Shown here: piece by piece, positions 32,940 to 43,551 of the stretch | Layout of the letters: each line of letters starts with the position of its first letter | Numbering within the stretch: the first letter of the stretch is position 1 | The notes under the pieces: model-generated | Seen by the model: only the letters and a program-made list of their open reading frames with translations | The model's database searches: none | What the model was told of the DNA's origin: nothing | Translations under genes and position numbers: made by a program | DNA from: Streptomyces sp. HSG2 | GTDB taxonomy: Bacteria; Actinomycetota; Actinomycetes; Streptomycetales; Streptomycetaceae | DNA length: 64,000 nucleotides | Assembly (NCBI RefSeq): GCF_016598575.1 | Contig: NZ_CP066801.1 | Span: 4,940,501-5,004,500, forward strand | Direction of reading: 5' to 3'

Positions 32940-33876
32940 GGCCGCGCCGCTGTGGGCCGCGGTGGTCCTCCCCTTCGCGCTGGCGGCGGCGGCGTGCTGC
33001 GCGGCGTCCGTCGACGCGCTCCTGGCCGCTTCGGCGCGATGCGGTCCCGCTCGGGGGGCGCGGGACGCCGTGTCCCGGGCAGCCACCCCGCTGAGAGCGA
33101 CGGTGCGCCTGTTCGCGCGGCGACCTCGACGGACGACGGCCGCGGACACCGCGCTGACCCGGCTGGGCGCCGCCGTGGTGCCCGTGGCCGCCGTGCTCGC
33201 CTGCGCGGTCCTGCCCTGGGGCTTCACCTCGGTGACCGATCCGACCGTCGGCGTCGTCTGGTTCAACGCCATGGAGGCGCTGGCCTGGGCGGGGGTCTGG
33301 CTGGTCGGCTGGGGGCCGAACTCGACGCTCTCCATGATCGGGGGGTACCGGTTCCTCGCCCAGGGACTCGCCTACGAGTTGCCGCACATGTTCGCTCTCA
33401 CCACCGCAGCCCTGGGAGCGGAGTCCCTCCGGGTCGGGGACGTCGTCGCGGCCCAGTCCGGCCTGTGGTTCGTGGTGTGGATGCCCGTGGCCTTCGTCGT
33501 CTACCTGCTGAGCGCGCTCGGCATGTCCTTCTGGGGACCGTTCGGGCACCCGCTCGGTCGGGACATCGCGAGTGGTGTCGCCGTCGAACTCGGCGGGGTG
33601 GACCGACTGCTGTTGCTCGGCGGCCGGTGGATGCTGCTCGTGACGACGGCCGGGTTCAGCGTGCCGCTCTTCCTCGGTGGTGGGCACGGACCGCTGCTGC
33701 CCGCGTGGGCGTGGACCCTGTTGAAGACCGGGGCGGTGCTCGCCCTGCTGGTGACGGCGCGCCGAGTGCTGCCGACTGCGCGCATGGACCGCTACCTGGA
33801 GCCCGCCTGGATGGTCCTGATCCCCCTGACCCTGGCGCAGGCGCTGTTCGTCGCCGTCGCCGTGCTGGATCGTTGA
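32932..33876 (+). CDS. nuoH2: NADH-quinone oxidoreductase subunit H-like (NuoH2)
   Basis: The 314-residue protein has about eight membrane segments. GPNSTLSMIGGYRFLAQGLA followed by YELPHMFAL corresponds to the NuoH quinone-site region (G-x-x-S/N-K-x-S-x-x-G-x-x-R-x-x-A-Q-x-x-S-Y-E), and an AFVVYLLSALG segment follows. Several charged residues of the canonical E-channel are thinned out. NuoH normally joins the membrane arm to the peripheral arm. Here its partner is probably the degenerate NuoB/D-like protein, whose gene overlaps it. Confidence 0.9.
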   Translation: MAEAAPLWAAVVLPFALAAAACCAASVDALLAASARCGPARGARDAVSRAATPLRATVRLFARRPRRTTAADTALTRLGAAVVPVAAVLACAVLPWGFTSVTDPTVGVVWFNAMEALAWAGVWLVGWGPNSTLSMIGGYRFLAQGLAYELPHMFALTTAALGAESLRVGDVVAAQSGLWFVVWMPVAFVVYLLSALGMSFWGPFGHPLGRDIASGVAVELGGVDRLLLLGGRWMLLVTTAGFSVPLFLGGGHGPLLPAWAWTLLKTGAVLALLVTARRVLPTARMDRYLEPAWMVLIPLTLAQALFVAVAVLDR

Positions 33877-33892
33877 GAGGGAGGCGTTCTCG

Positions 33893-34456
33893 GTGTCCGA
33901 CGTTCCGGCCTTCTGGGTCGCGGCCACGCTCGCCGTCGTGGCCGCGGTCATGGTCTTCCGATTCGACTCCATGGCCCGAGCGACCTACGCGCTGTTGCTG
34001 GCGCTGCTGTGCGTGGGCGTCGACGTGCTGCTGCTCGGACTGGACTACCTGGGGGTGGTCGTCGTGCTGATGATGACCATCGAGATGGCCCTCATGGCGG
34101 CGTTCATGGTGATGTTCATGATGAACCCGGCCGGGCTCGCGCCGATGTCCATGACGCACAACCGGCGGGGTGCGGCGCTCTTGTCCGCAGTGGTCTTCGT
34201 CGCCCTCGCCGCCGGTGCGCTGCTCACCCCGTGGCCCTCCCGAAGGGGGGACGTCCCCCCGGACCCCACGAGACAACTCGGCCGTTCCCTGATGGGCGGC
34301 CAGATGCTGACCATGATGGTGCTCGGCCTCGCCCTCTTCGCCACTATCGTCGCCTCGGTGGTGTTGGCCACCCGGCGGGGCAGGTACGACCGGTTCGGCG
34401 ACGACCTGAGGGGCCGTCCCGCCGAGCCCGCGGCACGCGGAGGCCTCCCCAGGTGA
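33893..34456 (+). CDS. nuoJ2: NADH-quinone oxidoreductase subunit J-like (NuoJ2)
   Basis: The 187-residue protein has five membrane segments. The segment LDYLGVVVVLMMTIEMALMA with the following AAFMVMFMM matches TM3 of NuoJ/ND6, though the motif is usually GxxVVxYVGAxxVLF and the Y-V-G is altered here. GTG 33893 follows GAGAGGGAGGCGTTCTC. Its stop overlaps the nuoK2 start as GTGA. Confidence 0.88.
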   Translation: MSDVPAFWVAATLAVVAAVMVFRFDSMARATYALLLALLCVGVDVLLLGLDYLGVVVVLMMTIEMALMAAFMVMFMMNPAGLAPMSMTHNRRGAALLSAVVFVALAAGALLTPWPSRRGDVPPDPTRQLGRSLMGGQMLTMMVLGLALFATIVASVVLATRRGRYDRFGDDLRGRPAEPAARGGLPR

Positions 34457-34755
34457 CGCTCGAACTCGTCCTCCTGCCGGCCGCCGCGCTGTTCGCGGTG
34501 GGCCTCTACGGAGCCCTCACGCAACAGTCCGTGGTCATGCTGATGATGGGCCTGGAACTCATGCTGGGCGGGGTCGTCCTCGCCGCCGCCGCCGTCTGGC
34601 ACCACGTCGCCCCCGTCGCCGAGGGCCAAGTACTGATCGTCTTCGCGGTGACCGCGATGGCCGTCGAGATGGCGGTCGGATTCGCCGTGGTCACGGCGCT
34701 CTTCCGGGCCCGCGAGATCGACACCACCGACGACGCCGCGAAGCTGCGCGGGTGA
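34453..34755 (+). CDS. nuoK2: NADH-quinone oxidoreductase subunit K-like (NuoK2)
   Basis: The 100-residue, three-helix protein has the NuoK/ND4L membrane glutamates: one in MLMMGLELMLGGVVLAAAA (the proton-channel Glu of TM2) and one in TAMAVEMAVGFAVV (TM3). Its short length fits the family. The GTG start overlaps the nuoJ2 stop and its own stop overlaps the nuoL2 start, both as GTGA. Confidence 0.92.
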   Translation: MTLELVLLPAAALFAVGLYGALTQQSVVMLMMGLELMLGGVVLAAAAVWHHVAPVAEGQVLIVFAVTAMAVEMAVGFAVVTALFRAREIDTTDDAAKLRG

Positions 34756-36587
34756 GCGCCCTGCTGTGGGCCCTGCTCGCCGTGCCCCTCGGCGGCGGGG
34801 CCGCGCTGGCTGTCGGGGGACGCCCGGCCGACCGGTACGCGCCCGCGTCCGCCCTCGCCGTCTCCGCCTGCGCCCTGGGCCTGGCCGTGGCCTGCGCGCT
34901 CACCGGCCCGGAGGTGCGGGCGCCGCTGCTGGGCGGGGTCCCCGCCGCGTTCGCCGTCGACGGCCTCTCGGGGCTGACGGCGATCACCGTCACCGCCGTC
35001 ACCCTCGTCGTCCTGGTCTTCGGCACCGTCGACATCGGCCCCGGTGAGGCGCGCTCCCGGTTCTTCGGCCTCATGCTCCTGTTCAGCGGGGCCATGCTCG
35101 CGACCGTGACTGCGACGACCCTGCCCGCCCTGCTGATGGCCTGGGAGGTCATGGGCGCGACTTCCTGGGCCCTGATCGGCTACTGGTGGCGTGACACCGA
35201 GCGGGTCCGGGCGGCCACCACGGCCTTTCTGACCACCCGCGCGGCCGATCTCGGCCTGTACCTCGCGGCCGGCGCTGCCCTGGCCGGAGGTCACCACGGC
35301 GCCGGTTCGCTGCGTCTGGACGCGCTGCCCCAGGCCACGCAACCCTGGCTGACACTCGTCACCGCAGGTGTGATCACCGCGGCACTGGGCAAGTCGGCAC
35401 AGCTTCCCTTCGGCTTCTGGCTCTCCGGCGCCATGCGCGGACCGAGTCCCGTCTCGGCCCTGCTGCACTCCGCGACCATGGTGGTCGCCGGCGCCTACCT
35501 GCTGCTGCGGCTGGAGCCCCTGCTGCGGGCGTCCGGCTGGGGCGGCCCGGTCGTCGCCTGGACGGGCGCGCTGTCCGCGGTCGCCTTCGGAGCGGTCGCG
35601 CTGGCGCAGCGGGACGTCAAGCAACTGCTCGCCGGCTCCAGCTGCGCCCAGATCGGCTTCATGGTCCTGGCCGCGGGGGTCGGAGCGCGTACCGGCGGCA
35701 CGCTCCAACTCGTCGCCCACGCCGCCGCCAAGAGCCTGGCCTTCCTGGTGGCGGGCTTCTGGCTGACCACGCTCGGCACCAGATCGCTGCCCGCCCTTCG
35801 CGGTCGGACGCGCCGCCACCCCACGACCGTGGTCGCCTTCGCCGCGGCGGCCCTCACCCTGGCCGGTGTCCCCCCGCTCGCCCTCTGGGCGACCAAGGAC
35901 GTCCTGCTCTCGGCCGCGTTGGCGGACTCCGCCGCGCTCTACGCGGTCGGCCTGGTCGGTGCCGTCCTCTCCGCCGCCTACAGCGCCAAGGCGCTCTGGT
36001 ACGTCCTGGGCCCCGCGAACGAACCGTCCCGCCCCCTCCCGCCCGCGGTGCGCCTCCCGCTGGGGCTGTTGTCCCTGTCCTGCCTCGCGCTCACGGCCCT
36101 GGCCTTCCCGCCGGCGATCGACTCGTTCGCGCGGGTCGTGGACGGTTCCGCGAGCGAACCTCGGACCTGGGAGTTCGTGCTCTCCGGTGCGCTGGCCGCG
36201 GCGGTGGTCGCCGCCTTCCTGGATCGGGGGCCGCGGTCGGCGGCGATCTCGCCCGCCTGGGCCCGGCGATGGCTGGGCTTGGAAGCCGCGGCCAACCGTC
36301 TCCTGGTGCGGCCCACGACGCGCCTCGCCGACCTGCTCGGCGCGTTCGACGGTCGGGTCCTCGCCCGTGCCGCGCGGGCCGTCGCGAGCGGCGCCCTCGT
36401 GCTGGCCCGGTGGGTCGACCGGTCATGGGAGCGCCGTCTGGACAGGGCGGTGGCCCGCGTGGCGGGCACCGCCGGGCTGTTGGGGGGTTGGGCACGCCTG
36501 CCACAGACCGGTCTCCTCCACCAGTACCTGGCCCAGGCCGTCTCCGCGCTGCTCGTCGCCGCCGTCGTCCTCGTCCTGGTGAGGTGA
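34752..36587 (+). CDS. nuoL2: NADH-quinone oxidoreductase subunit L-like (NuoL2)
   Basis: The 611-residue antiporter-like protein carries the conserved LLMAWEVMGATSWALIGYWW segment (TM5 Glu of NuoL), ALGKSAQLPFGFWLSGAMRG with SPVSALLHSATMV (TM7-8, Lys and His of the proton channel), and QRDVKQLLAGSSCAQIGFMV. The C-terminal lateral-helix region is shorter than in E. coli NuoL but present. In complex I it pumps protons; with no NADH module here it could act as part of a ferredoxin- or quinone-coupled pump or a plain antiporter. Confidence 0.93.
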   Translation: MSALLWALLAVPLGGGAALAVGGRPADRYAPASALAVSACALGLAVACALTGPEVRAPLLGGVPAAFAVDGLSGLTAITVTAVTLVVLVFGTVDIGPGEARSRFFGLMLLFSGAMLATVTATTLPALLMAWEVMGATSWALIGYWWRDTERVRAATTAFLTTRAADLGLYLAAGAALAGGHHGAGSLRLDALPQATQPWLTLVTAGVITAALGKSAQLPFGFWLSGAMRGPSPVSALLHSATMVVAGAYLLLRLEPLLRASGWGGPVVAWTGALSAVAFGAVALAQRDVKQLLAGSSCAQIGFMVLAAGVGARTGGTLQLVAHAAAKSLAFLVAGFWLTTLGTRSLPALRGRTRRHPTTVVAFAAAALTLAGVPPLALWATKDVLLSAALADSAALYAVGLVGAVLSAAYSAKALWYVLGPANEPSRPLPPAVRLPLGLLSLSCLALTALAFPPAIDSFARVVDGSASEPRTWEFVLSGALAAAVVAAFLDRGPRSAAISPAWARRWLGLEAAANRLLVRPTTRLADLLGAFDGRVLARAARAVASGALVLARWVDRSWERRLDRAVARVAGTAGLLGGWARLPQTGLLHQYLAQAVSALLVAAVVLVLVR

Positions 36588-36593
36588 GACCCG

Positions 36594-38098
<1,505 letters not shown>

Positions 38099-38102
<4 letters not shown>

Positions 38103-39511
38103 CCGGCTCCCACCCCGACCCACTCGACCTGCTCCCCGAGGTGCTGCTCGCCGCCTCGGCCGTGCTCGGTCTGCTGCTCGGTGCGTGGCTGCCGCGCCAC
38201 CGCCAGTGGTTGATCGGCGTGTTGGCCGCCGCCGCCTGCGCCGCCGGGATCGTGGCCGCCGCGGTGTCGGCCGCCGGGCCCGAAGGCACCGCGTTCCGCG
38301 GGGCCTTCGCACTGGACCCGGTCACCGCGACCGCCCGGATCGTCGTCCTCGGCGCGACCCTGCTGGTGCTGGTCCTGACACGGTCCGTCCTGCGCGGTCA
38401 CGCCCGCGAGGCCGAGTGCTACGTGCTGCTCCAGCTCGCCGCCACCGGGGCGCTGGCCCTCGCCGGGGCCCAGGACCTGCTGCTGCTCGCGGCGGGATAC
38501 CTGCTCGCCGGGGTGCCGGGCTACGCACTGGCCGGTTTTCTCAAGGACGGACCCGGTACCGAGGCGGCCCTGAAGTACTACGTCGTCGGTGCCTTCCTGG
38601 GTGTGCTGCTGCCGACCGGTGTGGTCCTGCTCCTTGCCGCCGGTGGCACCACCGCCTACGCGGAGCTCGGCACCGGACTGGCCGGCGCCCCTCCCGCCCT
38701 GGTCGCCGTCGGCGCCCTCGCCGTCCTCGCCGGGATCCTCTTCAAGGCAGGGGGAGTGCCAGGCCACTTCTGGGTGCCCGATGTCGTCCAGGGCAGCGCG
38801 GTCCCGGTGGCCGCCTTCCTCGCCACCGTTCCCAAGATCGGCGCTCTGGCCGCGGCCTACCGGCTCGCCGTCGTGGTGTCGGCGGGCACGGAGGTCCCCT
38901 GGACGGCGCTTATCGCCGTGTCGGCCGCCGCGTCGATGACCCTGGGGAACCTGGCCGCCTTCTTCCAGCGGGACGTCACGCGTCTCCTGGCGTACTCCAC
39001 CGTCAGCCAGGTCGGCTATCTGCTGGTGCCGGTAGCCGCGGTCGGGGAGTCCGCCCTCGCCCGTCCGGCGCTGCTGTACTACCTCGCCGCCTACGCCGTC
39101 ACCAACATCGGGGCCTTCGCCGTGGTCTGTGCCCTGCCCGGCTCGCGCGACCTGGAGGACTACCGGGGACTCGCCCGGCGCGTGCCCGTGCTCGCGGGCT
39201 CTCTGGCGGTGTGCCTCCTGGGTCTGGTGGGCACCCCGCCGACCGCCGTCTTCCTCGCCAAGCTGGAGATGCTCGGCGCCGCGCTCGACGGCGGCCTGCT
39301 CTGGGCGGCGGTGGTCGCAGCCGTCAACACCGTGCTCTCCCTCTTCTACTACCTGCGGTGGATCGTGCCCGCCTTCACCGGCCCGCCGGCCGAAGGGCCA
39401 CGTCACGTGTCCGGGTCGTCGACGGCGGTCGCCGCCGGGGCGGCGGTGGCGTCGGTCCTCCTCGGCGTGCTGGGGGGACCGGTTCTGGCATGGACCTCGC
39501 CGGCCGGGTGA
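38099..39511 (+). CDS. nuoN2: NADH-quinone oxidoreductase subunit N-like (NuoN2)
   Basis: The 470-residue protein has about 14 membrane segments. GPGTEAALKYYVVGAFLGVL and FKAGGVPGHFWVPDVVQGSA are the TM5 and TM7-8 motifs of NuoN, and FQRDVTRLLAYSTVSQVGYL is the TM12 motif. The ATG at 38099 overlaps the nuoM2 stop as ATGA. It ends the operon, and a very strong hairpin lies about 100 bases downstream. Confidence 0.92.
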
Positions 39512-39612
39512 CGCGGCGAATCCGCCCCCGCCTCACGCCCGGCGACGAGGCGGCTCGATCCGTTCCGGGGCCCGGCCCCCCGGCCCCGCCGCATGGGGGA
39601 GAGCCGGGAGAC

Positions 39613-39662
39613 GGGCCCCACCCCGGACGACGGCCGCCCGGCCGTCGTCCGGGGTGGGGCCC
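39613..39662. terminator. Very strong bidirectional terminator between nuo2 and the GH25 gene
   Basis: Perfect 24-base arms (39613-39636 and 39639-39662) with only two unpaired bases at the formal centre form the longest stem in the window. It stands between convergent genes. Confidence 0.9.
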
Positions 39663-39688
39663 GTGCGGACCCGGTGCTCCCGGCGACC

Positions 39689-40522
39689 TCAACCGAGGGC
39701 CAGGGCCCGCACTCTGTCGAGACCGCCGTTGAACCGGTTGTGGTCGCCGACGATGGGGCCGGACGACGTGTACTGCCACATGGTGTAGGTCGACCACCCC
39801 GACGGCAGCAGGCCGACGGTCGAGGCGTACCGGGCGGTCCACAGAGGTGTGTCGATGCCGAACCCCCGGTAGCCCCCGGTGCACTCCGTCCACCAGCTGG
39901 CCGAGGTGTAGATCACGGGCTGGCGCCCGGTGCGCGCCCGATAGGTGTCCAGGAAGTCCCTGATCCAGGCGACCATCTGACTCGGCGACTTGCCGTAGCA
40001 GGCGGCCCCGTACGGGTTCCACTCGATGTCCAGGGCCCCGGGCAGCGTCTTCCCGTCCCTGGACCAGCCTCCGCCCCGATCGACGAAGTAGTCGGCCTGG
40101 GTGGCCCCGTCGGTGGTGTCCGGGGTCGCGAAGTGATAGGCGCCCCGGATCATTCCCACGTTGTACGAACCGTTGTACTGCTGGGTGTGGTAGGGGTTCT
40201 TGTAGTAGGTCCCCTCGGTGGCCTTGACGTAGGCCCATTTCACTCCCGTCGCCCACAGCGCCGGCCAGTCCACGTTGCCCTGGTGACTGGAGACATCCAC
40301 GCCCTCGGTGTGGAGTGCCCGGGTCCCGACGGGGGTGTCGAGTCGGCCCTCGTGGGCCAACACACCCTCGCCCATCTGGGCGGAACCGCGGGCGGGTCCG
40401 TCCTCGTCGGCCGGGGCCGCGGAGGCGCTGTGAAGCGGGAGAAGCACACTGGGAGCGGCGAGCAGCAGGCCCGCCACAAGCACGCGTGAGCGGCTGAACG
40501 CACCGACTATGACTGAGCACAT
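39689..40522 (-). CDS. Secreted GH25 lysozyme (N-acetylmuramidase)
   Basis: The 277-residue precursor has a signal peptide (core VLVAGLLLAAPSVLLPLHSA, cleavage after ASA near residue 35) and a linker. The GH25 domain runs from about residue 73: EGVDVSSHQGNVDWPALW carries the first catalytic Asp, VKWAYVKATEGTYYKNP follows, and ALDIEWNPYG holds the D-x-E pair. It hydrolyses the muramic acid-glucosamine bond of peptidoglycan outside the cell. No wall-binding domain is attached. A divergent small region and a downstream terminator show it is monocistronic. Confidence 0.92.
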   Translation of the reverse strand: MCSVIVGAFSRSRVLVAGLLLAAPSVLLPLHSASAAPADEDGPARGSAQMGEGVLAHEGRLDTPVGTRALHTEGVDVSSHQGNVDWPALWATGVKWAYVKATEGTYYKNPYHTQQYNGSYNVGMIRGAYHFATPDTTDGATQADYFVDRGGGWSRDGKTLPGALDIEWNPYGAACYGKSPSQMVAWIRDFLDTYRARTGRQPVIYTSASWWTECTGGYRGFGIDTPLWTARYASTVGLLPSGWSTYTMWQYTSSGPIVGDHNRFNGGLDRVRALALG

Positions 40523-40770
40523 GACCTCATCGGAGCCCTTGCGGGGCGGCGGCGCATCCCACGGGCGGCCAAACGGAGTGCCCCGGGAACCGGACGGGCG
40601 GGGACCGCTTCCACGAGTGTGGCGTGCCGCGGCCGAGCACGGCGCGCCCGGTCCCGCGCCTTGGAGACCCCGTCAGGGGCGGGCCGCGACGGCCGGACCC
40701 GTCGACCGCGGTCGGTCGGTGTGTGCCCGCCGGCAGCGAGCCCACACCGTCGCCGGCGGGCACCGCCCGC

Positions 40771-41265
40771 TCAGTCGCGGAGTCGCTGCGCCGGCAGCAG
40801 GACGTGGGCCGCCGATGCCAGGGTCCGTTCGTCGGAGGTGAAGTCGGCCAGGGTCGCCGCGTGTCCCGGGGCGGCCCCCTTCGGCCAAGGACGGGTGGCG
40901 AAGATGAGGTAGGCCGCGCCGCGCTTCGCCACCGCGGACAGCCAGGCGGCCGGAGGCACGAACTGGGCGTTGACGCGAGGCATCGTGAGCACCGCCGCCT
41001 CCGCCACGACGAGCAGGTCGACCGGCGGCCGGGGCCGCCGGCCGGTCGTGTCGACCAGGCCCTCGCCCGGCGGCAGACCCGCGTCCCGCAACAGCCGGGC
41101 CACTGCGGCCGACGAGCCCTCGGGGCCGTCCGCGCCGTCTCCCAGGGAGCAGGCCAGGAGGTAGGGGATGTCGCCGTCGGGGGTCTCGCGGCTCCAGGAC
41201 ATGATGACGAGCGTGCCGGGGTCGCCCGCGCGCACGGCGGGTGTGTCGGAAGTAGTGGAAGTCAC
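40771..41265 (-). CDS. DUF5949-family protein
   Basis: The 164-residue protein starts at GTG 41265 (after an AAGG site) with MTSTTSDTPAVRAGDPGTLV. The IPYLLACSLGDGADGPEGSS and VNAQFVPPAAWLSAV segments match my recollection of DUF5949, a Streptomyces-specific family of small cytoplasmic alpha/beta proteins. The function is unknown. It stands alone, with a hairpin-containing gap upstream. Confidence 0.65.
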   Translation of the reverse strand: MTSTTSDTPAVRAGDPGTLVIMSWSRETPDGDIPYLLACSLGDGADGPEGSSAAVARLLRDAGLPPGEGLVDTTGRRPRPPVDLLVVAEAAVLTMPRVNAQFVPPAAWLSAVAKRGAAYLIFATRPWPKGAAPGHAATLADFTSDERTLASAAHVLLPAQRLRD

Positions 41266-41603
41266 CGCGGAACCTTAACCGTGCCTGGTGGCGGGTCCGG
41301 AGCGCGCTCACCCGGGCGGGTGACGCCCGCCCGGGTGTCCACACGAACGAGGGAAACCGGCGGACGCCCGACGCGCCACGGCCGCGGAGACCGGGGCCGG
41401 ACGAGGTCCCGAGCGGGAGCGAGCCGCCGCCTACCCGGCGGACTGGATCGGGACTCGGGCCACGCCGCTCACGGGACGGCACCGGTGGGCAGGCGCGGGC
41501 ACGATCGGGCCCGCCCCTCGTCCTCGGTCTCGCGTGCGGCACGGCGACACCCGGGAGACGGGCGCACAGTGGAATCGTGCATCCACGGTTCCCGGAGTGA
41601 TCG
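41266..41603. other. Divergent gap with a GC-rich inverted repeat
   Basis: The 338-base gap between the DUF5949 gene and the SpoIIE phosphatase contains a perfect inverted repeat, CACCCGGGCGGG (41309-41320) and CCCGCCCGGGTG (41326-41337), with a 5-base loop. Being upstream of both divergent genes, it is more likely an operator or attenuator than a terminator. I see no gene here. Confidence 0.5.
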
Positions 41604-42434
41604 ATGTGGCGCAAGCGTTCGGCGGACGACGGCGACGCCCTGCTGGCCCGACTCGGCCGGCTGACCGCGCAGGCGCGTGACCTCGCCGTCCTGCGGCGGT
41701 CGCAGGTCGAGCTGGCCATCGCCCTGCAGCGGGACATGCTGCCCCGCCACATGCCCCGGGTGCCGGGCGTCAGGCTCGCGGTCCGCTACGCGCCCGCCGA
41801 CTCCGGGCTGAACGTGGGGGGTGACTGGTACGACGCCTTCGAACTGCCCGGCGGGCGGATCGGACTCTCCGTCGGAGACGTGCAGGGGCACACCACCGAG
41901 GCCGCCGCGTTCATGGGGCAGGTGCGGGTCGCGCTGCGGGCGCTGGCCTCGGTCACCAGCGAGCCCGGCGAACTCCTTGCCCGCACCAACGACCTGCTGC
42001 TCAGCCTGGGCTCCGGCCTCTTCGCCACCTGCACCTTCATCCGGCTCGACCCCGCGGCCGGGAGCCTGGAGAGCGCCCGGGCCGGACACGTCCCGGCGGT
42101 GTGGGCCACGGCCGACGGTGGGTCGGGAATCTGCCTGGACGCCGGGGGACCGCCGCTCGGGGTCCAGGAACGGATGGAATATCCCGTCACCCGGTACCCG
42201 CTCCCGGCCGGAGGCGTCTTCGTGCTCCTCACCGACGGCGTCGTGGAGGGGCCGCGGCTCGATGTCGACCACGGACTCGCCCGGGTCGTGCACCTCGTCG
42301 AGGTCGGCGCCGTCGCCGGACTCGACGCCGACGCCCTCGCCGCCTCCGTGATCCGCGCCGCCGAGCACGTCGGACACGACGACGACGCGGCGGTGTTGGT
42401 CATCGCCCGCGAGCGCCCGGCGTCCCGACCGTAG
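41604..42434 (+). CDS. SpoIIE-type PP2C serine/threonine phosphatase
   Basis: The 276-residue soluble protein is essentially one SpoIIE/RsbU phosphatase domain. After a short coiled segment (LARLGRLTAQARDLAVLRRS) come LQRDMLPRHMPRVPGVRLAV, NVGGDWYDAFELPGG with the first metal Asp, LSVGDVQGHTTEAA, FVLLTDGVVEGP and the last metal site HDDDAAVLVIA. It would dephosphorylate an anti-anti-sigma (STAS) protein. ATG 41604 follows CCCGGAGTGATCG. The next gene, 47 bases on, encodes an isolated MASE1 membrane sensor, a domain often fused to such phosphatases in Streptomyces. Confidence 0.9.
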   Translation: MWRKRSADDGDALLARLGRLTAQARDLAVLRRSQVELAIALQRDMLPRHMPRVPGVRLAVRYAPADSGLNVGGDWYDAFELPGGRIGLSVGDVQGHTTEAAAFMGQVRVALRALASVTSEPGELLARTNDLLLSLGSGLFATCTFIRLDPAAGSLESARAGHVPAVWATADGGSGICLDAGGPPLGVQERMEYPVTRYPLPAGGVFVLLTDGVVEGPRLDVDHGLARVVHLVEVGAVAGLDADALAASVIRAAEHVGHDDDAAVLVIARERPASRP

Positions 42435-42481
42435 GGCCGTCCGCGTGGCCCACCTCGCGGACGGGGGGCGCGCGGTGTCTC

Positions 42482-43480
42482 ATGGCAGCCGTGGTGGGAA
42501 CCCGTGCGTGGCCGCGGCCCGCCGTCCTCGCGCTGGAGACGGCGGTCGTCTCGGCGTGCTATTTCGCCGCGGGCCGGTTGGGCCTGCTGAGGCGGCTCTC
42601 CGTGGACGAGGCCGTGGTCAGCCCGCTGTGGCCGCCCTCCGGAGTCGCCCTCGCCTTCCTCTTCCTGCTCGGATGGCGAGCGGTGCCCGGCATCGCCCTG
42701 GGCGCGCTGTTCATCCTGATGAGCCTGACGACGCTCGGACCCACGGTGCTGGGGACGGTCTTCGGCAACGTGGCCGCCCCCCTCTGCGCCTACCTGCTGC
42801 TCCGCCGCGTGGGGTTCCGCACCGATCTCGGCCGACTGCGCGACGGAGTCGCCCTGGTCTTCCTGGGTGCCCTCACCAGCATGCTGATCAGCGCCTCCGT
42901 CGGCGTGGTCATGCTGGCGCTGACGACCGAGCTGCCCCGCGAGGACTTCTGGGCGGTGTGGCTCGCGTGGTGGGTGGGCGACGCGATGGGCGTCGTGATC
43001 GTGACGCCGCTGCTGTTCCTGGTGTTCCGGACTCGCCGGTTCCCCCTCCGGAACCGACAGAGGTGGGCGGAGGCGGCCGGCATGACCGCCCTCGCCGCCG
43101 TCGTCCTGCCCCTGGCCGCCTACAACGTCTTCAACCTGCTCTTCCTGGTCTATCCCGTGCTGATCTGGACCGCCCTGCGATTCCAGTTCGCCGGCAGCCT
43201 CCTCTGCGCGCTCGCCGCGTCCGTGGTGACCACGAGCGCGGCCATTCAGGGCGCCGGCTCCTTTCAGGACCTGACCGACGTCCAGATCATGGTCAAGCTC
43301 CAGGCCTTCAACGGTTCCGTGGGTTTGACGGCCCTGCTGCTGTCCGCGGTGATCAGCGCGCAGATCAACACCCGGCGCTCTGTGGAACGCGCCTGCCGGG
43401 AACTGGTCCAAGTGCTCGACAACCTGACGCTGGCCCAGCCGCGTCGGCCCCGTGGCCCCGCCGCCGACGAGGATCGCTGA
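42482..43480 (+). CDS. MASE1-domain integral membrane protein without an output domain
   Basis: The 332-residue protein has about eight membrane segments matching MASE1: SVDEAVVSPLWPPSGVALAF near residues 38-57 with the W-P-P-S-G motif, then GTVFGNVAAPLCAYLLLRRV and VWLAWWVGDAMGVVIVTPLL with the W-x-G-D-A-x-G-x-x-x-x-x-P signature. After the last helix only about 35 residues remain (CRELVQVLDNLTLAQ), with no GGDEF, kinase or phosphatase domain. It may sense a signal for the SpoIIE phosphatase encoded 47 bases upstream. The start at ATG 42482 is chosen over longer open frames. Confidence 0.85.
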   Translation: MAAVVGTRAWPRPAVLALETAVVSACYFAAGRLGLLRRLSVDEAVVSPLWPPSGVALAFLFLLGWRAVPGIALGALFILMSLTTLGPTVLGTVFGNVAAPLCAYLLLRRVGFRTDLGRLRDGVALVFLGALTSMLISASVGVVMLALTTELPREDFWAVWLAWWVGDAMGVVIVTPLLFLVFRTRRFPLRNRQRWAEAAGMTALAAVVLPLAAYNVFNLLFLVYPVLIWTALRFQFAGSLLCALAASVVTTSAAIQGAGSFQDLTDVQIMVKLQAFNGSVGLTALLLSAVISAQINTRRSVERACRELVQVLDNLTLAQPRRPRGPAADEDR

Positions 43481-43518
43481 CCGGGGGCACGGAACCGCTC
43501 CCCCATCTCGCCCGTGCG

Positions 43519-43549
43519 CCTGGGGGGCGAAACAGGTCCGCCCCCCAGG
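43519..43549. terminator. Bidirectional terminator between MASE1 and GH114 genes
   Basis: CCTGGGGGGCG (43519-43529) pairs perfectly with CGCCCCCCAGG (43539-43549) around a 9-base loop, between convergent stops. Confidence 0.8.
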
Positions 43550-43551
43550 GG

